64,000 nucleotides of DNA from Tangfeifania diversioriginum (GTDB lineage Bacteria; Bacteroidota; Bacteroidia; Bacteroidales; Prolixibacteraceae). The DNA lies in the NCBI RefSeq assembly GCF_900141875.1, contig NZ_FQZE01000014.1:57426-121425 (forward strand). The letters are read 5' to 3'. The stretch's first letter is position 1; the number at the start of each line of letters is the position of its first letter. Under the pieces are notes generated by a model. The model saw only the letters and a list, made by a program, of their open reading frames with translations, was not told the origin of the DNA and ran no database searches. This document shows, one piece after another, positions 41,979-50,612 of this stretch. Both the position numbers and the translations under genes were made by a program.

Positions 41979-44711
41979 ATGAGTAGCAGTACATTATTCA
42001 AAAGTATAATTCTTAACCTCCTTTTTTCTTTTGGATTTTTATTCTCATCAGGGCAGGATAAAGTAATGCCATCCGAAAAAATAGCGGTTGAAGAATTCAT
42101 TCAAAATCTGGAAATAAAATACAATGTGAAATTTTACTTTCAGGAATCTGCACTTAAAAATAAAAAGGTAAATACTAATTGCAGTGGGATTTCGCTGGAT
42201 GAATGCCTGGAAGAAATGTGCAATTCAATTTCCCTGGAGTTCTATCGTAGTGGTGATCGTATTTTTTTGTTCGAAGGGGAACCTGTGACTGAAACACTTG
42301 GTAAATCAATTGAAGACACTCCGGAAATTCAGGTCGAAGAAAAACCTGAAAAAGATCTGAATCAACTCAAACAGCAGGCTTTCAAAATTTTTGAAATTGG
42401 CACACCTGGGAAAAATAATACCGGTCGTGCTCTTTTGAGAGGGCATGTTACAAGTTATGAAACCGGAGACCCGGTGTATAATGCAAATGTTATTTTGGCT
42501 GGAACTTCACAGGGGGTATCAACCAATCAAAATGGGTATTTCGAAATCCGTGTCCCGGTTGGAAACAACACTCTGCAATTCAGTAGTATTGGGATGGAAC
42601 CAACTCAGCGAATTGTGAATATTTATTCAGATGGCGTTTTGAATGTGCAGATGGAGACGCAAATGAATATTATTGGTGATGTTGATGTTTTGGGTGAACA
42701 GAACGGAGAGGTGAGCAGGGTTTTCTCTGGTGTGGAACGGTTTGAGGGCAAAATGTTGGAATCGTTGCCTGCTTTGCTGGGAGAGTCGGATGTAATAAAA
42801 AGTACTCTTATGTTGCCAGGTGTTTCCAGTGTGGGCGAAGGAACATCGGGTTTTAATGTTCGCGGTGGGAAAACCGACCAAAATCTGATATTGATCGACA
42901 ATGCGCCTGTTTTTTATCCATCTCACTTTTTTGGAAATTTTTCAGCCATTAATTCCGATGTGGTGGAAGACGCAGTTCTGTATAAAGGGAGCATCCCGTC
43001 GAAATACGGCGGGAGGATTTCTTCAGTTTACGAAATCAATACAAAAACCGGGAAATCTGATAATATTTCCGGGGTTGGCGGGGTTGGCCTTTTTTCGGCA
43101 CGCCTGATGCTGGAAGGGCCTTTAGCCGAAAAATCCTCCTTTGTCTTCAGTACGCGCGGGACTTATTCCGATTGGGTGCTTAGCCAAATCAATATTCCGG
43201 AATTGTATAACAGTGAAGTTGGGTTTAACGATGTGCAGGGGAAAGTAAACTTCCAGCTTAATCCCAAAAATCACCTGACTGTTGGAACCTATTTGAGTAA
43301 CGATAAATTTAAACTTCGCAGCGACACTTTGTACCGGTATAAAAACCTGGTGTCTTCTGCCCTGCTGGAGCATGAATATAACAAAAACTGGAAATCGGAA
43401 ATCAATCTTTCGTACAGTAATTTTTTCTATAATATTTCCGGTGTTGGATTACCGTCGCTGGCATTTGAAATGACGCATGACGTGGCTTACCACGGGTTCA
43501 AAAACTATAATGAATACAGTAACAACGGAAGATTTAAAACTTATTTCGGGCTGGAGTCGGTCTGGTACAAAGTAAACCCCGGAGATATAACCGGGGGGCG
43601 GGAGTCCGAAATTAACAGTTTTTACAGTACTTCCGAAAATGCTGTTGAGTATGGTGTTTTTGCAGGTGCTGAATTTTCGGTAACCCCGCTGCTAAGCCTC
43701 GAAACCGGAATCCGATGGTCGGGTTTCCTTTCGCTTGAAGACGGGGAAAGATTTCTTTACGCTGAAGGATTCCCACTGAGCGAAGAGAATATTACAGATA
43801 CAATTTCATCCGCTCCGAATTCCATTAAAAAACATTATAATAATCCTGAGTTTAGGCTCTCTGCAAATTATATGTTGAGCCAGAATGCTTCACTAAAATT
43901 CAGTTACAATAAAACAACCCAGTATATTCATATGCTCACCAATACAACAGCAATTTCTCCAACAGATACATGGAAACTGAGCGATGAATACCTGCCACCG
44001 CAAGTGGGAAACCAATTCTCGGTTGGAGTGGTTAACAGTTTCTGGCAAAATGCAATTGAACTGACAATGGAAGGATACTATAAAAAAATTAAAAACATAA
44101 AGGAGTACAAACCGGGAGCAAGTCTTCTTCTGAACGATCACATTGAAACGGAAATTTTAAACGGACTTGGCAAGGCCTACGGTGCCGAACTTTCAATTAA
44201 AAAGAACGGAAACCGGCTAACCGGCTGGCTGGCTTACACCTGGTCGCGAATTTTAATTAAATCCAACTCACCGTTTCCGGAAGAAGAATTCAACGATGGA
44301 GAATATTTCCCGGCAAGTTACGATAAGCCTCATAACCTTAATCTGTTTGCCAACCTGAAAGCATCGCGCAGGCTTCTGCTTTCTACCACCCTGAACTATG
44401 CCACAGGCCGCCCCATCACATTGCCCGTTGCAAAATACAGATTGGGAGACAAAATTTTACTGCATTATTCAGATTATAACCAGTACCGCATCCCCGACTA
44501 TTTCAGGATTGATTTATCTGTGACACTGAAAGGGAGTTTAAAAGCAGATAAGCTTTTTGATACTTCCACAACTTTCTCGATATATAACCTCACCGGTAGG
44601 AAAAATGCATATTCCGTTTTTTACAAAGGAGATGGAGTCAGGTTGGAAGGGTACAAATTATCGATTTTTGGCTCAGCCATTCCAACCTTAACATTTAATT
44701 TTAATTTTTAA
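41979..44711 (+). CDS. TonB-dependent receptor with STN domain
   Basis: 910 residues. Signal peptide (~1-25), STN-like domain (~35-105, VEEFIQNLEIKYNVKFYFQE), carboxypeptidase-like regulatory domain (~148-235, LLRGHVTSYETGDPVYNANV), plug (~255-370, SGFNVRGGKTDQNLILIDNA) and barrel. The STN domain is the signalling unit seen with FecR/ECF sigma pairs, but none is nearby, so it may act on a distant anti-sigma factor. The gene overlaps DUF4249 by one base (TAATG), indicating coupled translation. Imported substrate unknown. Confidence 0.93.
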   Translation: MSSSTLFKSIILNLLFSFGFLFSSGQDKVMPSEKIAVEEFIQNLEIKYNVKFYFQESALKNKKVNTNCSGISLDECLEEMCNSISLEFYRSGDRIFLFEGEPVTETLGKSIEDTPEIQVEEKPEKDLNQLKQQAFKIFEIGTPGKNNTGRALLRGHVTSYETGDPVYNANVILAGTSQGVSTNQNGYFEIRVPVGNNTLQFSSIGMEPTQRIVNIYSDGVLNVQMETQMNIIGDVDVLGEQNGEVSRVFSGVERFEGKMLESLPALLGESDVIKSTLMLPGVSSVGEGTSGFNVRGGKTDQNLILIDNAPVFYPSHFFGNFSAINSDVVEDAVLYKGSIPSKYGGRISSVYEINTKTGKSDNISGVGGVGLFSARLMLEGPLAEKSSFVFSTRGTYSDWVLSQINIPELYNSEVGFNDVQGKVNFQLNPKNHLTVGTYLSNDKFKLRSDTLYRYKNLVSSALLEHEYNKNWKSEINLSYSNFFYNISGVGLPSLAFEMTHDVAYHGFKNYNEYSNNGRFKTYFGLESVWYKVNPGDITGGRESEINSFYSTSENAVEYGVFAGAEFSVTPLLSLETGIRWSGFLSLEDGERFLYAEGFPLSEENITDTISSAPNSIKKHYNNPEFRLSANYMLSQNASLKFSYNKTTQYIHMLTNTTAISPTDTWKLSDEYLPPQVGNQFSVGVVNSFWQNAIELTMEGYYKKIKNIKEYKPGASLLLNDHIETEILNGLGKAYGAELSIKKNGNRLTGWLAYTWSRILIKSNSPFPEEEFNDGEYFPASYDKPHNLNLFANLKASRRLLLSTTLNYATGRPITLPVAKYRLGDKILLHYSDYNQYRIPDYFRIDLSVTLKGSLKADKLFDTSTTFSIYNLTGRKNAYSVFYKGDGVRLEGYKLSIFGSAIPTLTFNFNF

Positions 44712-45844
44712 TGGGGACAATTATAAAATATGGCGTTTGGGTAATAACCCTGTTGTTGGTCACAAGTTGTATTGAACCCTACAGGCCAGAGTTGGATAAA
44801 ACACAAAGCGAATATATTTTGGTTGTTGAAGGATTAATTACCAACGAACCCGGCTCGTTCAGGATTTCCTTGTCCCGGTCGGTCCCGGTTGATACAACTT
44901 TGAGCTACCTGCCCGAAAGCGGCGCCTATGTTTATATTTCTGATGATTTAGGGAATTTGTATGAGTTTTATGAAGATGCTCCTGGCGATTACAAAAGCAT
45001 CGATGAAAATGCCCGCGCCTACAGCGACAGAGAGTACCAGCTTTTTATTACTGATTCGCAAGGGAACGATTATGAATCGTCGCTGGTTCAAATGGAACCA
45101 ACTCCGGATATAAAACGGGTGTATTGGAATGAAGTAACCAAAGATATCTTTTCTGATAATGAAGTACATGAAGAAAAGGGGATCAATATTTATGTGGAGA
45201 GTGAAGAAGTAGCGGGAGAAACAAATTATTATAAATGGGATTTTACGGAAACCTGGAAAATTGAAATGCCCGATTACGTTACTGTGCTAAAAATGTTCGG
45301 GCCACCGGTTCAGGTTCTTGTTAATCTTCCGCCCGAAAAGCAACATTGCTGGGTAACCTGGCCTTCCGAAAATATTTTATTGAAATCGTTGGCCGGGCAG
45401 GAAACTGAAAAGGTGGACAGCCTTTTAGTGATGCAAATCCCTGAAAAAGGTCAGCGGCTGCATTTCAGGTATTCAATTGAAGTCAGGCAGTATTGTCTCG
45501 ACCAGGAAATGTACAATTTCTGGAACAGCATAAAAGAATTTAACGAAGATATAGGCTCAATGTACGACCACATGCCGTATGCTGTTTTTGGCAATATAAC
45601 TTGTTGTAACGATGATAATGTTAGTGTGCTGGGATATTTTGATGCCGCCGAAATTAAAAAGAAACGAATTTTTATCGATCAGTACGATCACCAGTTACCT
45701 ACCCGGAATGTTTATGAAGATTGTGTTTACAGTTTCTCTCCAAATGATAATCCATTCGCATCAGGAGTTTACGCGCTAAATTCTTTTTGCGCCGATTGCC
45801 GGAATTACGGAACAAGTGTAAAACCTGATTTCTGGGATGAATAG
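44711..45844 (+). CDS. DUF4249 lipoprotein
   Basis: 377 residues. Short lipoprotein signal with lipobox LLVTSC (Cys at about 19). The mature start IEPYRPELDKTQSEYILVVEGLITNEPG is the standard opening of DUF4249, followed by an N-terminal beta-sandwich (~30-120) and the C-terminal domain with conserved cysteines (TCCND, DCVYSF, FCADC). DUF4249 proteins are almost always coded directly after a TonB receptor, as here, and probably act as its surface partner, much as SusD does for SusC. The function is not established experimentally to my knowledge. Confidence 0.92.
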   Translation: MGTIIKYGVWVITLLLVTSCIEPYRPELDKTQSEYILVVEGLITNEPGSFRISLSRSVPVDTTLSYLPESGAYVYISDDLGNLYEFYEDAPGDYKSIDENARAYSDREYQLFITDSQGNDYESSLVQMEPTPDIKRVYWNEVTKDIFSDNEVHEEKGINIYVESEEVAGETNYYKWDFTETWKIEMPDYVTVLKMFGPPVQVLVNLPPEKQHCWVTWPSENILLKSLAGQETEKVDSLLVMQIPEKGQRLHFRYSIEVRQYCLDQEMYNFWNSIKEFNEDIGSMYDHMPYAVFGNITCCNDDNVSVLGYFDAAEIKKKRIFIDQYDHQLPTRNVYEDCVYSFSPNDNPFASGVYALNSFCADCRNYGTSVKPDFWDE

Positions 45845-45853
45845 AAAAAGCAA

Positions 45854-47527
45854 ATGAAACGAATGAATAAAAAAGCCTGGTTCTTAATTTTAACTTGTTT
45901 GTTTGCTGAAATAAACACAGCAGGTGCGGAAGATTTGCCTCGCGAAACCATAGTGGTGCATCTTTCACAGCAATACTTGCTTGCAGGTGAAAAGGTGGGA
46001 TTTTCTGTTTTTGTTTCCAACCAAAAAGATTTACCCGGAAAACAAATCAGCAATCTGGCATTCGTCGAATTGCTGGATGCTTCCAGCCAGTCAGTAATCC
46101 GGCAAAAAATACTTTTGAAAAATGGAACCGGTTCGGGGGTGTTTTCACTTCCCGATTCGCTGTCAACCGGTATTTACAGTTTTGTGGCCTACACCAGCTG
46201 GTTGAAAAACTTTGGCGAAAAGTATTTTTCTCTTTCACAATTGCTGGTTGTTAAACCGGGAGATGCTCTTCCCACAAAAGAGCAAAATGAAGCTATCAAA
46301 ACGCAGAGAAGTGCTCAACCGGGAAAAAATGCAAATCTTTCACTGCAACTGGATAAAACATCATTTGCAACCCGCGAGAAAGTGAAAGTTGAGTTAAATC
46401 TTGAAGAACCAACTGACAATGCTGTAATTTCGGTTGCTGTGCGGAAAAAAGAGCCTGCTGTTTTTAAAAAGGGGTGGGTGCAATCAGATTCAATTCCGCC
46501 AGTTGACACAATTGACTTTTTTCCTGATTACAAAGGTATTTTACTGACAGGTTTTTTGCGTAACAAACAAACCAGCGAGCCGTTGCCTGACCAGCAGGTG
46601 TTTTTGTCGTTTCCGGGCGAGAATGTTGAAATAAAACACACAACCACAGGAAGAAATGGGAAGTTCAGGTTTTTGCTGGATCCTGCAGCCGGAGAAAAAG
46701 ATATGGTATTTTTTACCGGTTCAGAAAATACAGGCGTTTGGCTCGATGATAAATTTTTCGACTCGCTGAATAATCCAGCTGCTTCTGATTCTTTAATCCT
46801 GAAGGAGAAAGAAGTTGATTTTTTTACTGAAAAATACATTAACAGGCAACTCCAGGAGAGATTTAAACAGACTGAATTTGTCAACAACACTGTCTCCGGG
46901 CAAAGCACTTCATTTTGCTTTTATGACGATCCATTGCAGGTTTTGAAAACGGAAGATTACGTACAACTGGATTCGCTCCATGAATATTTTTATGAATTAA
47001 TTCCTGCAGTTCATTTAAACCGGAAAAACAAAAAATATACAATGCGTATGTCCAATTTTGATAAAAACTATCATTTTGGAAATAACCCGGCTCTTTTTGT
47101 TGATGGAGTTTATTATCCATCTCCCGGGGAGCTGATGAAAACAGATGCCGGGAAAATTGATAGGATTGAAGTAATTCCGGAAATTTATTACTACCGTGAT
47201 TTGATTTTTGACGGCATAGTTTCGGTATTTTCAAAGGATGCCGATTTTATGGATTTTCCACTTCTGCCGAATATGACGCGTGTTTTTTATCAATTGGCGG
47301 AACCCGCAAAAAAACTTCACCTGCCAAAATTAGAAAGTGACATTCAGTCAACTATTCCTGACTTGCGGTGGCTAATTTACTGGAACCCGGAAATTGAGAT
47401 GGATGATAATTTTACCACGCTTGAATTTGCTACAAGCGATGTGAAAGGTGAATTTGAAATTTCAGTTTCCGGAGTTACCGGGCATGGCGAAATTATTCAG
47501 TCCACCAAAACTTTTATTGTTGAATGA
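45854..47527 (+). CDS. MG2-like surface protein with plug-like C-terminus
   Basis: 557 residues from 45854 (ATG at 45863 also possible) with a signal peptide ending near NTAGAED. The front ~30-125 resembles an alpha-2-macroglobulin MG2 sandwich (RETIVVHLSQQYLLAGEKVG, TGIYSFVAYTSWLKNFG). A second sandwich follows (~230-300), and around 405-460 a plug-like motif NNPALFVDGVYYPSPGEL with DRIEVIPE. Such proteins regularly close TonB-DUF4249 operons and are often longer (~800), so this one is compact. Nine bases after DUF4249. Role inferred: surface handling of the substrate. Confidence 0.8.
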   Translation: MKRMNKKAWFLILTCLFAEINTAGAEDLPRETIVVHLSQQYLLAGEKVGFSVFVSNQKDLPGKQISNLAFVELLDASSQSVIRQKILLKNGTGSGVFSLPDSLSTGIYSFVAYTSWLKNFGEKYFSLSQLLVVKPGDALPTKEQNEAIKTQRSAQPGKNANLSLQLDKTSFATREKVKVELNLEEPTDNAVISVAVRKKEPAVFKKGWVQSDSIPPVDTIDFFPDYKGILLTGFLRNKQTSEPLPDQQVFLSFPGENVEIKHTTTGRNGKFRFLLDPAAGEKDMVFFTGSENTGVWLDDKFFDSLNNPAASDSLILKEKEVDFFTEKYINRQLQERFKQTEFVNNTVSGQSTSFCFYDDPLQVLKTEDYVQLDSLHEYFYELIPAVHLNRKNKKYTMRMSNFDKNYHFGNNPALFVDGVYYPSPGELMKTDAGKIDRIEVIPEIYYYRDLIFDGIVSVFSKDADFMDFPLLPNMTRVFYQLAEPAKKLHLPKLESDIQSTIPDLRWLIYWNPEIEMDDNFTTLEFATSDVKGEFEISVSGVTGHGEIIQSTKTFIVE

Positions 47528-47534
47528 AAGATGT

Positions 47535-47680
47535 CTATGTCTTCCGTTTCTGCTTTTTAGCTGCCGGGAATAGTACGTTGTTCAGAATTAACCGGTATCC
47601 CGGCGAATTGGGGTGCAAACTTAAATCGGTTGGAGGGGGGATCGGTCAACAAATAATGGTAATCTTCGGAATGGAAACTT
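47535..47680 (-). pseudogene. Displaced 3'-end fragment of the secreted-protein gene at 49266-50525
   Basis: Read on the minus strand, the fragment encodes the last 33 residues of that protein (DLSLHPNSPGYRLILNNVLF, then PAAKKQKRKT) and its stop with only one amino-acid change, at roughly 88% base identity, so most differences are silent. Farther in, a 4-base insertion near 47636 shifts the frame, and at about 47680 an in-frame stop ends the likeness (SEDYHYLLTDPP against PEDYRHLVGDPP). It lies 7 bases after the MG2-like gene, the position expected for the original convergent neighbour. Confidence 0.85.
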
Positions 47681-47756
47681 GGTTAGCTCTGAGTTTGATC
47701 GATTGTCGATATTTTTCATGACTGTATTTGTTTTTTTGATCTCATTTTATAATTTT

Positions 47757-47801
47757 GTTACGACTGTAACAGTTACGGATGTAATTGTTACAACGGTAAC
47801 A
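47757..47801. promoter_or_regulatory. Three tandem 15-bp palindromes GTTAC-N4-GTAAC
   Basis: Units at 47757-47771, 47772-47786 and 47787-47801 read GTTACgactGTAACa, GTTACggatGTAATt and GTTACaacgGTAACa. Only one arm base departs from the palindrome, and the inner four bases vary freely. Regular arm conservation with variable centres suggests three dimer-binding operators rather than simple repeat DNA. The array lies ~140 bases before the ATPase gene start. Confidence 0.65.
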
Positions 47802-47939
47802 AAATGATTCAATGAAGCATGAAGCGGCCATGATAAAAGTTTTGATACAAAAAAGCTTGATTATGATTATCAAGGGAATTTTCCCGAAAAGATTCCATTG
47901 GAGCATATCTTACCTTTAAAAATTAACAATTATAACCAG

Positions 47940-49262
47940 ATGAAATTTTATAACAGAGTCAGTGAACTTGCAGAATTGGAAAGAATACGGAATCTTTCAT
48001 TCAATGATTTTTCGCGAATGACAGTAGTTACCGGTAGAAGGAGAATTGGCAAAACAAGCCTTATAATGAAGTCTGTTGAAAATACTCCGACTGTTTATTT
48101 ATTTGTAGGCCGGAAAAATGAAGCAACACTTTGTGCTGAATTTGCTCCGGTTATTGCCGGTTCATTGAATGCTTTTGTGCCGGAAGGGATTCAATCATTC
48201 AGATCGTTGTTTCAATACCTGATGGAACTGGCTACGAAACGTTCTTTTAATCTTGTTATTGACGAATTTCAGGAATTCTTCAACATCAATGAAGCTTTAT
48301 TCAGCGAAATGCAGAATATTTGGGACAGTTATAGAAAAAAAACGCATATGAATTTAATAATCAGCGGTTCTGTGTATTCTTTAATGCAGAAGATATTCCA
48401 GAATTCAAAAGAACCGTTGTTTGGCAGGGCAGATAATATCATCAAATTATCTGCATTCGATATTGCTACATTGAAGGAAATCATGCGTGATTATTATACT
48501 GAATACACCAATGATGATTTACTGGCCTTATATACTTTTACAGGTGGTATTCCTAAATACATTGAATTGTTCTGCGATAATAACAGGCTTGATGTTGACG
48601 GGATGGTTGAATTTATGGTTCGTGAAAACTCGTCTTTTACCGAAGAGGGTAAAAATCTTCTCATTGAAGAATTTGGGAAAAACTACGCCACTTATTTTTC
48701 AATTTTAAGTGCCATCTCGGGCGGAATTAGTACACAGCCTAAAATTGAATCTGCACTTGCGAATAAAAGTATTGGCGGGCAACTGAAAAGACTCATCGAA
48801 GATTATCAGATCATCGTTCGACAGCGGCCTGTTTTTTCGAAAGAAGGAACACAGGCAGTACGTTATGAAATTCAGGATAATTTTATTCGTTTTTGGTTCA
48901 ATTATTTTGACCGTCACCGGTCGTTAATTGAAATCAAAAATTTTCAAGGTCTGCGAAATATTATAAAAACTGACTACCCGACTTACTCAGGAATAATGCT
49001 TGAACGCTGGTTTAAGCAGAAATTGGCCGAAAGTTTTCAATTTAGAGAAATTGGTTCCTGGTGGGAGCCCAAAAATGAACAAAATGAAATAGATATCTTA
49101 GCCTTGAAAATGGAAAAAAATAAGGCTTTTGTAGCTGAAGTAAAACGCCGGAAGAAAAATTTTAAACCCGACTTATTTGCAGCAAAAGTGGAGCATCTCA
49201 AACATAAAATTCTGGCAAAATACAACGTTGAAACTGCTTTTCTCTCATTGGAAGATATGTAA
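47940..49262 (+). CDS. AAA-type ATPase with PDDEXK-like C-terminus (DUF234-type)
   Basis: 440 residues from the ATG at 47940. N-terminal ATPase: Walker A TGRRRIGKTS (Lys38), Walker B NLVIDEFQEF (~104-111), sensor LIISGS. A winged-helix region follows (~240-320), then a C-terminal nuclease-like domain (~345-435) with E-ID-EVK spacing in NEQNEIDILAL and AFVAEVKRRKK, as in PDDEXK enzymes. This family (archaeal-type ATPase plus DUF234) is patchy and mobile in Bacteroidota and Archaea, and no function is established. It converges on the next gene with a 3-base gap and lies between that gene and its displaced 3'-end fragment. Confidence 0.88.
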   Translation: MKFYNRVSELAELERIRNLSFNDFSRMTVVTGRRRIGKTSLIMKSVENTPTVYLFVGRKNEATLCAEFAPVIAGSLNAFVPEGIQSFRSLFQYLMELATKRSFNLVIDEFQEFFNINEALFSEMQNIWDSYRKKTHMNLIISGSVYSLMQKIFQNSKEPLFGRADNIIKLSAFDIATLKEIMRDYYTEYTNDDLLALYTFTGGIPKYIELFCDNNRLDVDGMVEFMVRENSSFTEEGKNLLIEEFGKNYATYFSILSAISGGISTQPKIESALANKSIGGQLKRLIEDYQIIVRQRPVFSKEGTQAVRYEIQDNFIRFWFNYFDRHRSLIEIKNFQGLRNIIKTDYPTYSGIMLERWFKQKLAESFQFREIGSWWEPKNEQNEIDILALKMEKNKAFVAEVKRRKKNFKPDLFAAKVEHLKHKILAKYNVETAFLSLEDM

Positions 49263-49265
49263 AGT

Positions 49266-50525
49266 TTACGTCTTCCGTTTTTTCTTTTTCGCTGCCGGAA
49301 ACAGCACGTTGTTCAGTATTAACCGGTATCCCGGCGAATTGGGGTGTAAACTTAAATCAGTGGGCGGATCGCCTACCAGGTGGCGGTAATCTTCGGGATC
49401 GTGGCCGCCGTAAAATGTCCAGAACCCTTTGCCTTTTTCGCCATGAATGTAGCGAGCTTCGCGGGCGGGTTTGTTTTCGCCCATTATCAGCACATTGGGT
49501 TTTACTACTTCTTTTTTGAAAGATGTTGTTTGCCCCATAAACCCTTTAATCAGGTTCCGGTGGTTTTGGCAAAGCATAGTGGGAATGGGATCCCATTTGG
49601 CCGAGAAATCGAATAACGTGAAATAGTCGTTTTCGCGTACTACATTTCGTGTGGTGGTAGCGTCAATATTGGAGAATTCATACACATAAGGACTTTTTTC
49701 GAGCTGAAAGTTTTCAAAAGCGAGTGTGCGGCTAAAATCCAGTTTTTCATCCGGGTTTGGATCCATCGGGTCGCCGTCGAACATTGGGGCGCAAATATCC
49801 ACATCTGTTGCTGCGCGGGCAATGTCGTAGGTGTCGGTAGCAGCACACATAGCGAAAAGAAATCCACCGTTTACAATGTAATTGTCAATTTCGCGGGTAA
49901 TCACTGCCTTCATTTCCGACACTTTCAGAAAACCCATTTCTTCCGCCAGTGTTTTGTTGATTTCCACCTCCTGCTGGTACCAGGGCATGTGCTGATAGGT
50001 TCTCCAGAATTTCCCAAACTGGCCTGTAAAATCTTCATGGTGAAGGTGGAGCCAGTCGTATTCTTTCAGTTCTCCGTTTAAAATTTCTTCATCGTAAATT
50101 ATATCGTAATCAATTTCGGCATAGGTGAGCACGAGTGTAACGGCATCGTCCCACGGCTGCTTGTTGGGGGGAGAATACACGGCAATTTTTGGAGCTTTGT
50201 TCATGCTCACGGCATCCTGGTTCACATCCGGTTCTGCAATACCGTTCAATATGGCCGAGGCCTGTGCATCAGTAATCGTCTCAAAACTCACGCCCCTTAC
50301 CACACATTCGTTTTCAATAGAGGGGGAATGCTGCATCAGAAAACTGCCCCCCCTGTAATTGAGCAGCCATTTTACCTCTACATCGCGTTCGAGTACCCAG
50401 TAGGCAATTCCGTATGATTTCAGATGGTTTTTCTGCGAATCGTCCATTGGAATCAGGAGCTGAATAGCACTTGCCTGCAGGGTCAGTAAGAACAGAGCTA
50501 AAAGTAGTATATGGATTTTTTTCAT
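49266..50525 (-). CDS. Conserved secreted protein (often labelled asparagine synthetase B)
   Basis: 419 residues with a signal peptide (MKKIHILLLALFLLTLQASA). The mature start IQLLIPMDDSQKNHLKSYGIAY is well conserved among Bacteroidota proteins that databases tend to call asparagine synthetase B (from memory). There is no N-terminal nucleophilic Cys and no ATP-pyrophosphatase motif, and the protein is exported, so that name is doubtful. The part around IAVYSPPNKQPWDDAVTLVL and ITREIDNYIVNGGFLFAMCA resembles a class I glutamine amidotransferase-like fold. Its last ~45 codons appear to have been replaced during arrival of the ATPase gene. Confidence 0.8.
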   Translation of the reverse strand: MKKIHILLLALFLLTLQASAIQLLIPMDDSQKNHLKSYGIAYWVLERDVEVKWLLNYRGGSFLMQHSPSIENECVVRGVSFETITDAQASAILNGIAEPDVNQDAVSMNKAPKIAVYSPPNKQPWDDAVTLVLTYAEIDYDIIYDEEILNGELKEYDWLHLHHEDFTGQFGKFWRTYQHMPWYQQEVEINKTLAEEMGFLKVSEMKAVITREIDNYIVNGGFLFAMCAATDTYDIARAATDVDICAPMFDGDPMDPNPDEKLDFSRTLAFENFQLEKSPYVYEFSNIDATTTRNVVRENDYFTLFDFSAKWDPIPTMLCQNHRNLIKGFMGQTTSFKKEVVKPNVLIMGENKPAREARYIHGEKGKGFWTFYGGHDPEDYRHLVGDPPTDLSLHPNSPGYRLILNNVLFPAAKKKKRKT

Positions 50526-50612
50526 TCGAATCTCCTCTTGTCAAAAATTAGTACAAATAACAAAGGTAGTAAGTTCAGGAGATTTTTTCATAAACCCGGC
50601 CGGATTGAAATG

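Noticed and set aside
47757..47801. CRISPR-like array
   Set aside because: Units of 15 bp are contiguous with no spacers of normal length and no cas genes in the window.
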